Positions 1-7,786 of a DNA stretch of 64,000 nucleotides are shown in pieces (within the stretch, counting starts at the first letter, position 1; each line of letters starts with the position of its first letter). This DNA is from an uncultured Bacteroidia bacterium. GTDB lineage: Bacteria > Bacteroidota > Bacteroidia > Bacteroidales > F082. The translations under genes and the position numbers were made by a program. The stretch covers positions 310,001-374,000 of the forward strand of contig CACYHP010000001.1 in the NCBI GenBank assembly GCA_902774295.1, read 5' to 3'. The notes under the pieces were generated by a model. The model was not told where the DNA came from and did not search any database. It worked only from the letters and a program-made list of their open reading frames with translations.

Positions 1-1147
1 CGCTGAACGAAACACGGTTGTAGTCGCAGAAACGGTTGTCAGCGTCAACACCGAAACGGAAGACGTAGCCGCTGCATTCATTGACAATCAAGTTGTTGTA
101 GATATGCAGGTTCTGCCAGTTTTTCTCCACGAAAATGCTGCCGCAGTTGCTGGAGCCGCTGCATTTTACGGTGTTGTTGACGAAAAAGACATATTCGCTG
201 TTGCTGTCGTCCAAATCGACGCAGTAGCTGCTGTTGACGTTGCAAACAAGATTGACGATGTTGTTTCTGATGATGACAGGCTCTGTCTCGGTTCCCATCG
301 CCGGACGTGTCTCAAAAACGGTGGCGTAGTTGGAGTTTCTCGTCACGTTCATCACGTTGTTTTCGATGATGCTGCCGTTACGGATACGCAACATATCCAT
401 GGCATGATAATTGCTCAAGACATCGTGTGTGTGGTTGGTGACGGTGTTGCCGCGTATTATCGCATGGTCTGTGAAACTGATGTATATCCCTTTGAACGAC
501 TGGTTAAGGAAGGTGCAGTTTTCGACTAACACTCCGTCGTTGAGTGTGTAAATGTTTTTACCTTGATAATAAAGGGCTATGTATCCGTTTTCGAAGTGGC
601 AGTCGACAAACTCGTTGTCATGGCAGACCCATTCGCCACTGGTGTAATAAACGAGGTTTTTGTCGCCGTCGAGGCTATTATTTGACACAGCTCCGACGAA
701 ACGCATATTATAAAAATGGTTGTAGTCGGTCTGACCGTCAGTCACTAATAATCTGGCCTTGTTGGCAGATGTCGATGTCACCGTCATGTTCTCAAAGGTG
801 ATGTAGTCGGTGCCGTTGAGTTTGATGGTGCTGTTGTCGGTGTAGCCGGCGTTGCTGGTGATAACCACTTGTTGGTTGTCGCCGCCCATGCCTCTGAAGA
901 TAACGCGGTTTGTTGCCGATGTCCCGTTAATCTCGTTGATGGTGACGTATTCCTCATACGTTCCAGGTGCTATTTCAAAGATCACCTGTCCCGAAACGCC
1001 AGCTTCCAGGGCCGTTGCTGCAGCGCTCAACGACGTGAAGTCTGGGTTTGAGGAAGAATTACTGCTGATGGTGTAAGTGCCCGACAATTGGGCATTTACG
1101 ACTGTCGCAAACAGAAGCGACAGTGTTAGAAAGAAACACTTTTTCAT
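1..1147 (-). CDS. Secreted right-handed parallel beta-helix protein (C-terminus outside window)
   Basis: The reading frame is open for 382 codons from an ATG at 1147 to the left edge, so the 3' end is missing. The protein starts with a Sec signal peptide (MKKCFFLTLSLLFATVVNAQ). A region rich in short Asn-containing strands follows, such as IIRGNTV, VLVENCTF, IIENNVM, VIIRNNIV, FFVNNTV and HIYNNLIV. This is the pattern of stacked coils in a right-handed beta-helix of the pectate-lyase or NosD type. No catalytic motif was recognised. The gene lies directly behind a cobalamin riboswitch, so its expression should respond to vitamin B12. That context suggests a surface or secreted role in corrinoid capture, which is inference. 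A T9SS sorting domain may lie in the missing end, as such proteins often carry one. Confidence 0.85.
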   Translation of the reverse strand, partial: MKKCFFLTLSLLFATVVNAQLSGTYTISSNSSSNPDFTSLSAAATALEAGVSGQVIFEIAPGTYEEYVTINEINGTSATNRVIFRGMGGDNQQVVITSNAGYTDNSTIKLNGTDYITFENMTVTSTSANKARLLVTDGQTDYNHFYNMRFVGAVSNNSLDGDKNLVYYTSGEWVCHDNEFVDCHFENGYIALYYQGKNIYTLNDGVLVENCTFLNQSFKGIYISFTDHAIIRGNTVTNHTHDVLSNYHAMDMLRIRNGSIIENNVMNVTRNSNYATVFETRPAMGTETEPVIIRNNIVNLVCNVNSSYCVDLDDSNSEYVFFVNNTVKCSGSSNCGSIFVEKNWQNLHIYNNLIVNECSGYVFRFGVDADNRFCDYNRVSFS

Positions 1148-1185
1148 GATAATTTAATTTTAATCCCGAAATAAATTTATATAAC

Positions 1186-1326
1186 GCCTGGCAAGGTCTT
1201 CTGACTCGCCCGAGTCTGTCGCCTTCCCATCTCTCGACAGTGGCTTGATTGACAGACCGTTACGTCGGGCATACAGCAGCGGGTACTGTTGCCGATTTTC
1301 ACAGCATTCCCTTTTCCAAAGCGGCT
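1186..1326 (-). promoter_or_regulatory. Cobalamin (adenosylcobalamin-type) riboswitch
   Basis: Read on the minus strand, this leader carries the conserved blocks of the cobalamin riboswitch in the right order: GGGAATGCTGTGAAAATC, then ACAGTACCCGCTGCTGTAT (the B12-box-type core), then AGCCACTGTCGAGAGATGGG with GAAGGCGACAGAC, and finally GAGTCAGAAGACCTTGCC. It lies between ccsBA (stop at 1347) and the ATG of the beta-helix gene at 1147. About 38 bases remain between the last conserved block and the start codon. No strong terminator hairpin is obvious there, so control of translation initiation is more likely than attenuation. Bacteroidota usually place this element before btuB-type transport genes; here the first gene is a beta-helix protein. 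Confidence 0.92.
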
Positions 1327-1327
1327 G

Positions 1328-1335
1328 CAAAGGTA
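1328..1335 (-). promoter_or_regulatory. -7 promoter element TACCTTTG for the riboswitch transcript
   Basis: Minus-strand TACCTTTG followed by CA matches the Bacteroidota -7 consensus TAnnTTTG. It sits just upstream of the first conserved riboswitch block, so the riboswitch RNA would start at about 1321. This makes the beta-helix gene a transcription unit separate from ccsBA, whose last codons overlap the upstream promoter region. Confidence 0.65.
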
Positions 1336-1346
1336 CAAAAAATTTA

Positions 1347-3395
1347 TCAATATGCGTGCATCCCGCCAAGAAGATTTACGCCGAAGTAGGTCATGAGGAC
1401 GCTTAAGAATGCTAGGATATTGAAAATGTGGAAGTTAAGAGGCTTCTGCAAGCCTGGAGCCATGTCTTTGAACAGTGCAGTGGCATAAATCATCAGTGTT
1501 ATCAGCGACCATGTCTCTTTCGGGTCCCAAGCCCAGTAGTTGCCCCAAGAGATGTTTGCCCACACTGAGCCTATGATGATGCCGAAGGCGAGGCACATCA
1601 CCGCAGGGAATAGCATGCCGCGCGACACTTCCGCCATGCGCTCGATTTCAAGCTGCGAGTCTTTGTTGCAGATTCTCACAATCACTGCCGCCAACCCGTT
1701 GATTAACATGAAGGCGAGCAAGGCGTATGCTACCATGATGATTGCGACATGCAGTCCGAGCAACGGCGACGAGAGCACCGGCATCAGAGGAGTGATTTTC
1801 GGGTTAGCCGAGCTCATCACCGAGACAAGCATCATCAAGCCGCTGACAATCAAGCCGGTAGCGACGGTGTTAACCCTGCCGTTTCGTTTCAACGCCATGA
1901 CACCCGCGATGAGCAGCGACACCCACGCCATGAAATGCTGCGTCTCAGCGCTTCTCGCCAACGGGATATGACCAGCCACAATCCAACGGAGAATTATCAA
2001 AAATGTCAGGAAGGCAAAGATTATCCAATTTATTGATAATGAGATGTTTGCGATCGATTTTGGAGCTTGTTTTCCGATGGCTGTGAACACACAGTAAAGC
2101 ACAAAGAACACTATTCCGAAAAACAGCGAGAAATATGCCACATAATTGTATTTCGACCAAACGTTGTAAATCTTTTCTGTTTTAAAGCGGAAATCCGACG
2201 GCAACGAGGTGGTTCCATCGGCGGCGACAGCGTTTTTCTTCTGGTAGACTTTGATTTTTTTAAGTGTCTCGGCAAATGCCGCATAGTCTTGCCTGACAAC
2301 GAGCTCGTTGAGGTAACTCGTTGATTTTCTGATAAATATCCACTCGTCTTCGCTCAGGTTTTCCGGAAGGTCGTCGTTGGGACTTAACCATTTCACGGTG
2401 CCGTCGGGCATCTGGCAAGGGAAAATCTTCGTCATCGCACCCGTCTGGAACGACTCCACCAGATGTTTTATCTCGTCGCGCTTACTCTTCTGACGCTCTG
2501 TGCCTTTCCAATATGCAGGGTAGAACATCCAGCCGGCGAGGACCTGCTCCGAGGTGTAGCCTTGGTAAGTAGGTTTGCCGTACAGCTTGCAGGCGAAATC
2601 CTTCGCGAAGGTCTGCATCGGGGCGATTCTGCCGCTGTTGTAGATATAGATGTCACCCAACTCGGCAGCCACGTCTTTAGGTAAAGTCTTGAGCTCACCA
2701 GCATTGGCAACAGAGCCTATCGTCATCATTATCAATAAGATAGATAAGCCTCTCGTCGGATTCGACACCGATTTTTTCGTTATTTTTTTAACAAAAATGA
2801 CAAGCATGGAGATTATGAATAAAACATACCCGATATAGGTGACAAGTATGCCCCAGGGGTCGTGCTGTACGGTGAGGGTGCAGCCTTTCAGGTCTTCGTC
2901 GAAGTCTTCGTTGAAGAAACGGAAGCTGTTGTATTTCAAGATGTTATTCATCGAAATTTTATCTTCTTTGAGGATGTTGCCGTTATCGGAAAGCTCTACA
3001 TACGACACGTAATCGGCATGCGACATGGTGCCTGGATAGTAGACAACATCAAATTTTTTCAGGTTTACATAAAATGGCATTTGGACTTGGTTTTCACCGA
3101 CTGAAAAGGTGTTAACAGGCTCATTTTCAGTAAGATGTACGTTTCCGTTCTGGCTTGTGGTGAATGTCAGGAAGCCGCCGAGAAGTATCAGCAGGACAGA
3201 GACGTGAACACCGAAGACCGCTGGATTTTTCCAGATTTTTTCTTTAAAAATGTTGATAAGAAACATTGCTGCGAACACGAAAAGAAGTGCCACAAACCAC
3301 CATTTGTCGTAAAACGGTGTTTTTACTAATGTGCTGATAGTCAATACGATAATGGTTAAAATCCAGATTGTCAAGGATGTTTTGTTGTTTTTCAT
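1347..3395 (-). CDS. ccsBA: Cytochrome c biogenesis protein, ResB/CcsB-CcsA fusion
   Basis: This 682-residue membrane protein belongs to the system II cytochrome c maturation machinery. That machinery exports heme and attaches it to CxxCH motifs in the periplasm. The N-terminal part (about residues 1-210) resembles ResB/CcsB, with hydrophobic segments near residues 8-80 and 183-205. The C-terminal part (from about 420) is CcsA. It has the tryptophan-rich WWD signature WGNYWAWDPKETWSL, histidines in ETQHFMAW and GLHVAI, and the typical ending GVNLLGGMHAY. In Bacteroidota the two subunits are commonly fused. It is the last gene of a minus-strand unit, about 90 bp behind a di-heme oxidoreductase whose hemes need exactly this machinery. 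A perfect hairpin repeat lies between the two genes. Confidence 0.9.
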   Translation of the reverse strand: MKNNKTSLTIWILTIIVLTISTLVKTPFYDKWWFVALLFVFAAMFLINIFKEKIWKNPAVFGVHVSVLLILLGGFLTFTTSQNGNVHLTENEPVNTFSVGENQVQMPFYVNLKKFDVVYYPGTMSHADYVSYVELSDNGNILKEDKISMNNILKYNSFRFFNEDFDEDLKGCTLTVQHDPWGILVTYIGYVLFIISMLVIFVKKITKKSVSNPTRGLSILLIMMTIGSVANAGELKTLPKDVAAELGDIYIYNSGRIAPMQTFAKDFACKLYGKPTYQGYTSEQVLAGWMFYPAYWKGTERQKSKRDEIKHLVESFQTGAMTKIFPCQMPDGTVKWLSPNDDLPENLSEDEWIFIRKSTSYLNELVVRQDYAAFAETLKKIKVYQKKNAVAADGTTSLPSDFRFKTEKIYNVWSKYNYVAYFSLFFGIVFFVLYCVFTAIGKQAPKSIANISLSINWIIFAFLTFLIILRWIVAGHIPLARSAETQHFMAWVSLLIAGVMALKRNGRVNTVATGLIVSGLMMLVSVMSSANPKITPLMPVLSSPLLGLHVAIIMVAYALLAFMLINGLAAVIVRICNKDSQLEIERMAEVSRGMLFPAVMCLAFGIIIGSVWANISWGNYWAWDPKETWSLITLMIYATALFKDMAPGLQKPLNFHIFNILAFLSVLMTYFGVNLLGGMHAY

Positions 3396-3424
3396 TGAGC
3401 CAATGTTTTAAATGAATGTTACGG

Positions 3425-3458
3425 TTCGCAGAGACGCGCCTTGGCGCGTCTCTGCGAA
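3425..3458. repeat. Perfect hairpin repeat, GAGACGCG family
   Basis: Two 16-base arms (3425-3440 and 3443-3458) are perfect reverse complements around a TT loop, with core GCAGAGACGCGCC/GGCGCGTCTCTGC. The hairpin sits between the di-heme oxidoreductase and ccsBA. It has no U-tract, so it may be an intercistronic REP-like element or mRNA-processing site rather than a terminator. The GGCGTCTCT core recurs in the tandem array at 24039-24150. Confidence 0.85.
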
Positions 3459-3482
3459 TCCGCAAAATTAATGTTTTTTTAT

Positions 3483-5108
3483 TTAAATCGCTTCAATAAA
3501 TTTCACGACGGCGTCTCTGTCGGCTTTCGACAGCTCGCGGAATTTCTCCACTGTGCGTCGTGCATCGCTCTGTATGTTTCCGTGCCACATGATGGCCTCG
3601 ATTACGGTTTGTGCACGGCAGTCATGCAGCCTGTCGCTTGAGCCCGTGCATATCGCCGAGAGTCCGCGGCCCCAGAGAGGCGTGGTGCGACACCATCCTG
3701 TGCGTATGTCGTTCTCCATGTGGAGCTTATGCTGGATGTAGTCGCTGTAAGGCCATATCTTCTGGTGAGGATAACGCGGCAGACGTGCGTCGGCAGTCTC
3801 AAAGAAACCTGCCGGGTCAGTGAAGATGTCGTCGCCTGTCTCCCACGAAGGACGGTGGCAGTAGGCACAGCCTAAGCTGGTGAAGAGCTCACGACCACGC
3901 TGCACCTCAGGGTCATCGAGGTTGCGGGCTGCCGGGACAGCCAAGCCACGATGCCACACCATGAAGTTGACGTAGTCCTCGTCTTTCATCTCAGGAACCT
4001 TCATCGAATCAGGAATCTGATCGTTCATCATGAGGTAGTTGTAGATGTCGTTCTCCACATTACCAGTGAGGTTATACTGCGGGAAATAGCTGTAGAACTC
4101 CGCCTGGACGTCAGGGTCTTTCGAGGCTTTCAAGGCGTAGGCACCTGTCATGTAATGTCCCATCTTGGTGCGGTGCGTCACATTGGTGATGTTCCAGATG
4201 GCGTTGGCACCTGGAGCGTCCTGCAGCGGACCACGTGTGAGGGCGTAGGTGTAACGCTTCGGGTGGTTGGTGTTGCCGTACAAGCCTGTCGGAGCCCAGT
4301 CGTTGCCGGCCCACATCGCAGGGTTGATGCCGTTCTGCATGTAACCGTCGTTGAACTCCTTCTGATACTGAGCCTTCAACGAGTCATCAGGGATGGCGTC
4401 TATCAGGCCGGTGCCGTAGATGCCGATGGTCGACTCAAGACGACACACGAAATCGCTGTAAGGAATAGGGTTGCCACCCACTTCGAGAGGCACATAGAAG
4501 GCGTCTTCAGGGATGTAAACCTCCGGATATGTGAGGTTGTACGTCTCGCCGTCAGCAAACTGGTTACCCCACTCATCGGTGTAGTTAAGCCAGCTGATCT
4601 GGATCTTCGTCTCGTCGAGAGGAGCCTTGAAAGGCGCGACGGCCTTGGTCTGAGGCATGCCTGTGTACGAGCTGAGGTAGGTGTCGTTTCTGTCGGTGAA
4701 CACCAGCAGATAACCGTTGCCCCAGTCGTCGGCGCGGTAGCGGTTCATGCGCATCCCGTGACCATAGCCCGGATGACAGGCGATGCACGAGCTGCGGATG
4801 TAAAGAGGTCCCAAACCGTTAAACGGCTCGTTGTTCTGTGTGTAGGTGCGCTCGAAGAAATACTCACCGTACTTGAACTGTGCAGTCATTCCGGCTTGCA
4901 CAGTGGCAGGAGTGGGGTCTTCGTAAGCCGACTGAGTGTTGTTGAACGTGGTGCCCAACTCACCGCCGGCATAAGTGCCCTCCACAACAGCAGGTGCAGG
5001 TGGCTCCGGCGTAGGAGTGCTCGACTTGTTTTCCTTCTTACAGGAAACAACCCCAAACGCCAACAAACCAGCTGCAGCAAAAAGTGTTAAGTGATTGAGT
5101 TTAAACAT
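3483..5108 (-). CDS. Di-heme thiol oxidoreductase-like lipoprotein (DUF1111 family)
   Basis: This 541-residue protein has a lipoprotein signal with the lipobox cysteine at residue 23 (GVVSC) and a Pro/Thr-rich linker. It has two c-type heme sites, CIACH at residues 108-112 and CAYCH at 414-418; the second lies in RGRELFTSLGCAYCH. The arrangement matches the di-heme oxidoreductases annotated as DUF1111, relatives of bacterial cytochrome c peroxidase. The substrate is unknown. It should be anchored to a membrane facing the periplasm. It follows the imelysin gene by 35 bp and precedes the cytochrome c maturation gene, so one transcript could supply both the protein and its heme ligation. Imelysin plus a di-heme partner is a recurrent iron-linked pairing in bacteria (family knowledge). 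A role in iron redox conversion is inferred. Confidence 0.87.
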   Translation of the reverse strand: MFKLNHLTLFAAAGLLAFGVVSCKKENKSSTPTPEPPAPAVVEGTYAGGELGTTFNNTQSAYEDPTPATVQAGMTAQFKYGEYFFERTYTQNNEPFNGLGPLYIRSSCIACHPGYGHGMRMNRYRADDWGNGYLLVFTDRNDTYLSSYTGMPQTKAVAPFKAPLDETKIQISWLNYTDEWGNQFADGETYNLTYPEVYIPEDAFYVPLEVGGNPIPYSDFVCRLESTIGIYGTGLIDAIPDDSLKAQYQKEFNDGYMQNGINPAMWAGNDWAPTGLYGNTNHPKRYTYALTRGPLQDAPGANAIWNITNVTHRTKMGHYMTGAYALKASKDPDVQAEFYSYFPQYNLTGNVENDIYNYLMMNDQIPDSMKVPEMKDEDYVNFMVWHRGLAVPAARNLDDPEVQRGRELFTSLGCAYCHRPSWETGDDIFTDPAGFFETADARLPRYPHQKIWPYSDYIQHKLHMENDIRTGWCRTTPLWGRGLSAICTGSSDRLHDCRAQTVIEAIMWHGNIQSDARRTVEKFRELSKADRDAVVKFIEAI

Positions 5109-5143
5109 ATTATAATTAGTTTAGAAATGTGTTTCTTTTATAA

Positions 5144-6316
5144 TCAGATGTCTTTGATGGCGTTTTTTGCTTCGTCGAGCACATCCGACAACTCTTGGCA
5201 GGCCTCCATAGCCTCGCCGGCACTCGGGTCTGTGTAGTGGTTCACGAAAGGAGCCGCCATGCTGTTAATCTTTGCAAGAGCGTTGTCGATAGCAGCAACG
5301 ATTCTGGAATCCAAATCAGCGTTGACGTTCTTGACGTATGCATGCATCGACTTGTTCTCATCACGCTCGCCTTCGTTGCCACCCATGTATGAGTTTTTGA
5401 TAGAGGTGATGTTGTCGTAGAAATCGATGATCGACTTCTGGCTGTAAGGCGATTCGACGTATGTAGGGTCCTCGCCGGTGTGCGGCTTGCCGATCTTTGA
5501 TGTGCCGACCTCGTCGGAGATGTCGATGCTGCCGTCGAGGATGGCTTGGAGAGCCTGGGTGAGTGTCACATAGGTGCTTCCAGCCTTGCCGGCGTTCTGC
5601 ATGTTCTCGCTATAGCTGAAGTCACCGCCGTTGACAGTGGTGTTGAACTCGAGTTCTTCCATCAAAGCGACGTGTGATGCAGGAGCGGCATCGCCAAGCC
5701 AGCTCACCTCCAGCTGGAAGCAGCGGTTGCGAAGGTCGCCCGACACTGCCACAGCATAAATCATGTCGTCGTTGGTGAGTTCGGCGACATTTCTTGGCTG
5801 GCCGTCACGGAAGAGCACGTATTCAATGCCATGGAATCCGAGGAGGGCGTTGCCGAGCTGCTCGCCAGCGATGACGTCACCGTCTTCAGTATCCAAAGCG
5901 GCAATCATACTTGGACTTGCCATGAGGTTGTTGAAAGCGTCCTCGTCAAGCGGCCATGAGTCGATATGCGGGTCGATGCCGAAGTCGGAAGCGGCACCAA
6001 AGAGAAACGCTTCGCTCATCTCCCACCATTTGCGGGCCTCGAGGAAAGTGACACATGCCGTGTTGACATTAGCCTGGGTCATGCCAGCTTTCAATGTCTT
6101 AAGGTTGTCGACAAGCTGGTCGGTGTAGCTCGCAAGCTTGGTGTAGGTCGGACTCACAGTGTGGTCCAAAAACTGGCTGATGATGGCAGTCTTGACCGCA
6201 TCAGTGTCGGTCGTAGGTTCTGAATTGTTGTCTTTACTCTTTTTGCATGAGTCGAATGTGAATGCCATGAGCACAGCGGCTGTCATGAGCATCGCGGTTT
6301 TAAAAAATTTGTTCAT
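5144..6316 (-). CDS. Imelysin family lipoprotein (peptidase M75 / EfeO-like)
   Basis: This 390-residue lipoprotein (FDSC lipobox, Cys24) contains the imelysin motif GxHxxE as GFHGIE at residues 160-165, and the helical bundle expected for the fold. Imelysins such as IrpA and EfeO are linked to iron acquisition. The peptidase label is historical, and GxHxxE probably binds metal. The gene is 8 bp downstream of the outer-membrane barrel gene and 35 bp upstream of the di-heme oxidoreductase, which points to co-transcription. An acidic segment after the lipobox (about residues 25-40) resembles the tether of surface-exposed Bacteroidota lipoproteins, but no clear export signal was identified. Confidence 0.9.
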   Translation of the reverse strand: MNKFFKTAMLMTAAVLMAFTFDSCKKSKDNNSEPTTDTDAVKTAIISQFLDHTVSPTYTKLASYTDQLVDNLKTLKAGMTQANVNTACVTFLEARKWWEMSEAFLFGAASDFGIDPHIDSWPLDEDAFNNLMASPSMIAALDTEDGDVIAGEQLGNALLGFHGIEYVLFRDGQPRNVAELTNDDMIYAVAVSGDLRNRCFQLEVSWLGDAAPASHVALMEELEFNTTVNGGDFSYSENMQNAGKAGSTYVTLTQALQAILDGSIDISDEVGTSKIGKPHTGEDPTYVESPYSQKSIIDFYDNITSIKNSYMGGNEGERDENKSMHAYVKNVNADLDSRIVAAIDNALAKINSMAAPFVNHYTDPSAGEAMEACQELSDVLDEAKNAIKDI

Positions 6317-6324
6317 TGTATTAA

Positions 6325-7641
6325 TTATTTGTTAAAAAATCCACTGTAAGCGACGCCCAATGAAATCATCGGCTCGTTGTTGTATTGTTTTTTCAGAAAT
6401 CTTTCTGAGAATTCAGCTTTCACAACCACCTGTTTGATAGGATAATAGTTCAGGCCCAGGGTCATCACATGACGTTCTGTCCAGTCGTACATGGTGATTG
6501 CCGAGGCATAAGGGATATAGCTGTCGTAGTAGTCGTATCTGCCGAAGACGAAGAGCTGGCGTTCGCCGGTCCGCTTCATGCCATGGAAGATGTTGTAGCC
6601 TACCTCACCGCCTATTGCCACCGCCTCTTCTCCGACGAGTGATCGCGGATAAGGCGAGAAACTCTGATGGTTCTGATTTTTGTTATAAGCCGAGATGACG
6701 TCGGCATCGTTGAGATGACCGTAGTCGAAGTTACCTCTTATAATAAGGCCGTTGGCTTTGTAATCGAACTCGGCAGTGCCGATGAGCACAGTGCCTTTCA
6801 CATCTTTATATTTGTCGGCTTCGTTGGTCACGAGGTCGTTGTTGAACGAGTTGCCGATGTAGCCGCTCACGCCGATATGCAGATTCTTAATCGAGTAATT
6901 GTCAATGCGCAAGGCGCCTGCGAGCTTGTTAGCCACCTTAAACTCATACGGTGATGCACAACCGTTTTTCACCCAGTTGGCATTGTTAAACATATTGGAA
7001 TTCAACCCTGGCACCACGACGGCTTCGTAACGCCATTTCCCGATTCTGCCCCAGATGCTGACACCCGTCTCATGCCATGTGTTAGGCATGATGGTGAACT
7101 CGCCCTCAGGACGATAGCAGGTGAAAAACTCCGTCGGGAGATGCGCGTTGTTGGTCTGACCTACTGGCACGATGATGTGTCCCGCCCTGATATTCAATGC
7201 TTTGGAAAATGACTTCTGAATCCAGAACTGCTCGAGGGCGACCTCGCCGCCACGCTCAATCTCATGTTCAAACTCGCCGGTCTCCTCCGCCTCAATCTCC
7301 ACCGCGACCTCATTGCCGCCATGCTCAAACTCTATCTCGCTGCCCATCGTCCAGCCATGACCGAAGTCATAACCTAAATTGATGACCACATGAGGCAGGT
7401 CGACACGTCCATAACCCGGAGCGTCTTTGTAACGGTCGGGATGCGAATAACGAAACATGTTATCACTGTAAAAAGTGCGAGTGTAAACAGCCTCACCGTA
7501 GCCTCCGATTGTCAGCCTTGATTTTGTAACCTTTTGATTTTCAGTAGGGATAGTGTCGTTTTCAGCAGCTTTTAAATCTTCCGTTAAGGAAAAAGAAAGT
7601 AAAGCGGTGAAAGCGAAAAATGACAATAAAAACTTTTTCAT
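6325..7641 (-). CDS. Outer-membrane porin-like beta-barrel of the imelysin operon
   Basis: This 438-residue protein has an N-terminal signal peptide and alternating amphipathic strands ending in an aromatic-rich terminus (AYSGFFNK). It resembles the phosphate-selective porin (OprP/OprO) type of barrel without being a clear member. An unusual acidic stretch at about residues 104-137 contains EFEHGG, EIEAEETGEFEHEIERGG and related blocks. It sits where an extracellular loop would be expected and could bind cations. It is the first gene of the imelysin/di-heme/ccsBA unit, so its cargo is probably iron-related. That is inference; no TonB box or plug domain is present. Confidence 0.75.
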   Translation of the reverse strand: MKKFLLSFFAFTALLSFSLTEDLKAAENDTIPTENQKVTKSRLTIGGYGEAVYTRTFYSDNMFRYSHPDRYKDAPGYGRVDLPHVVINLGYDFGHGWTMGSEIEFEHGGNEVAVEIEAEETGEFEHEIERGGEVALEQFWIQKSFSKALNIRAGHIIVPVGQTNNAHLPTEFFTCYRPEGEFTIMPNTWHETGVSIWGRIGKWRYEAVVVPGLNSNMFNNANWVKNGCASPYEFKVANKLAGALRIDNYSIKNLHIGVSGYIGNSFNNDLVTNEADKYKDVKGTVLIGTAEFDYKANGLIIRGNFDYGHLNDADVISAYNKNQNHQSFSPYPRSLVGEEAVAIGGEVGYNIFHGMKRTGERQLFVFGRYDYYDSYIPYASAITMYDWTERHVMTLGLNYYPIKQVVVKAEFSERFLKKQYNNEPMISLGVAYSGFFNK

Positions 7642-7672
7642 TACCTAAAAATTAACCTTATAATTCATGGTG

Positions 7673-7680
7673 CGAAATTA
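7673..7680 (-). promoter_or_regulatory. Weak -7 element TAATTTCG before the imelysin operon
   Basis: Minus-strand TAATTTCG differs from TAnnTTTG at one position. A TTG lies 18 bases upstream, as expected for a -33 box. It would start a transcript about 25 nt before the ATG at 7641. The imperfect match would suit a promoter that depends on an activator. Confidence 0.4.
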
Positions 7681-7708
7681 CTTCACATCACAAAGTGCCA
7701 AGGTCACC

Positions 7709-7752
7709 ATTTTTAGGGATTTTTCGTCTTTGCGATAATTATTTTTAGGGAT
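7709..7752. promoter_or_regulatory. Direct repeat of ATTTTTAGGGAT, candidate operator
   Basis: ATTTTTAGGGAT occurs at 7709-7720 and again at 7741-7752, exactly 32 bp apart (about three helical turns). Both copies lie upstream of the imperfect promoter of the imelysin operon and downstream of the stop of the neighbouring gene. The even spacing on one face of the helix suggests binding sites for an activator or regulator. No regulator family can be assigned. Confidence 0.4.
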
Positions 7753-7786
7753 GAAAAATGAGGTGTCAAACAAAAAACAGGGAGAA

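Noticed and set aside
1160..1369. Minus-strand open frame of 69 codons (MAGCTHIDKFF...)
   Set aside because: It lies across the ccsBA 3' end and the cobalamin riboswitch. The conserved RNA blocks explain the sequence fully.
3951..5090. Plus-strand open frame of 379 codons opposite the di-heme oxidoreductase gene
   Set aside because: It is antisense to a gene with a lipobox and two CxxCH sites. The frame is open because of codon bias, and the translated sequence is low-complexity (V, H and R rich).
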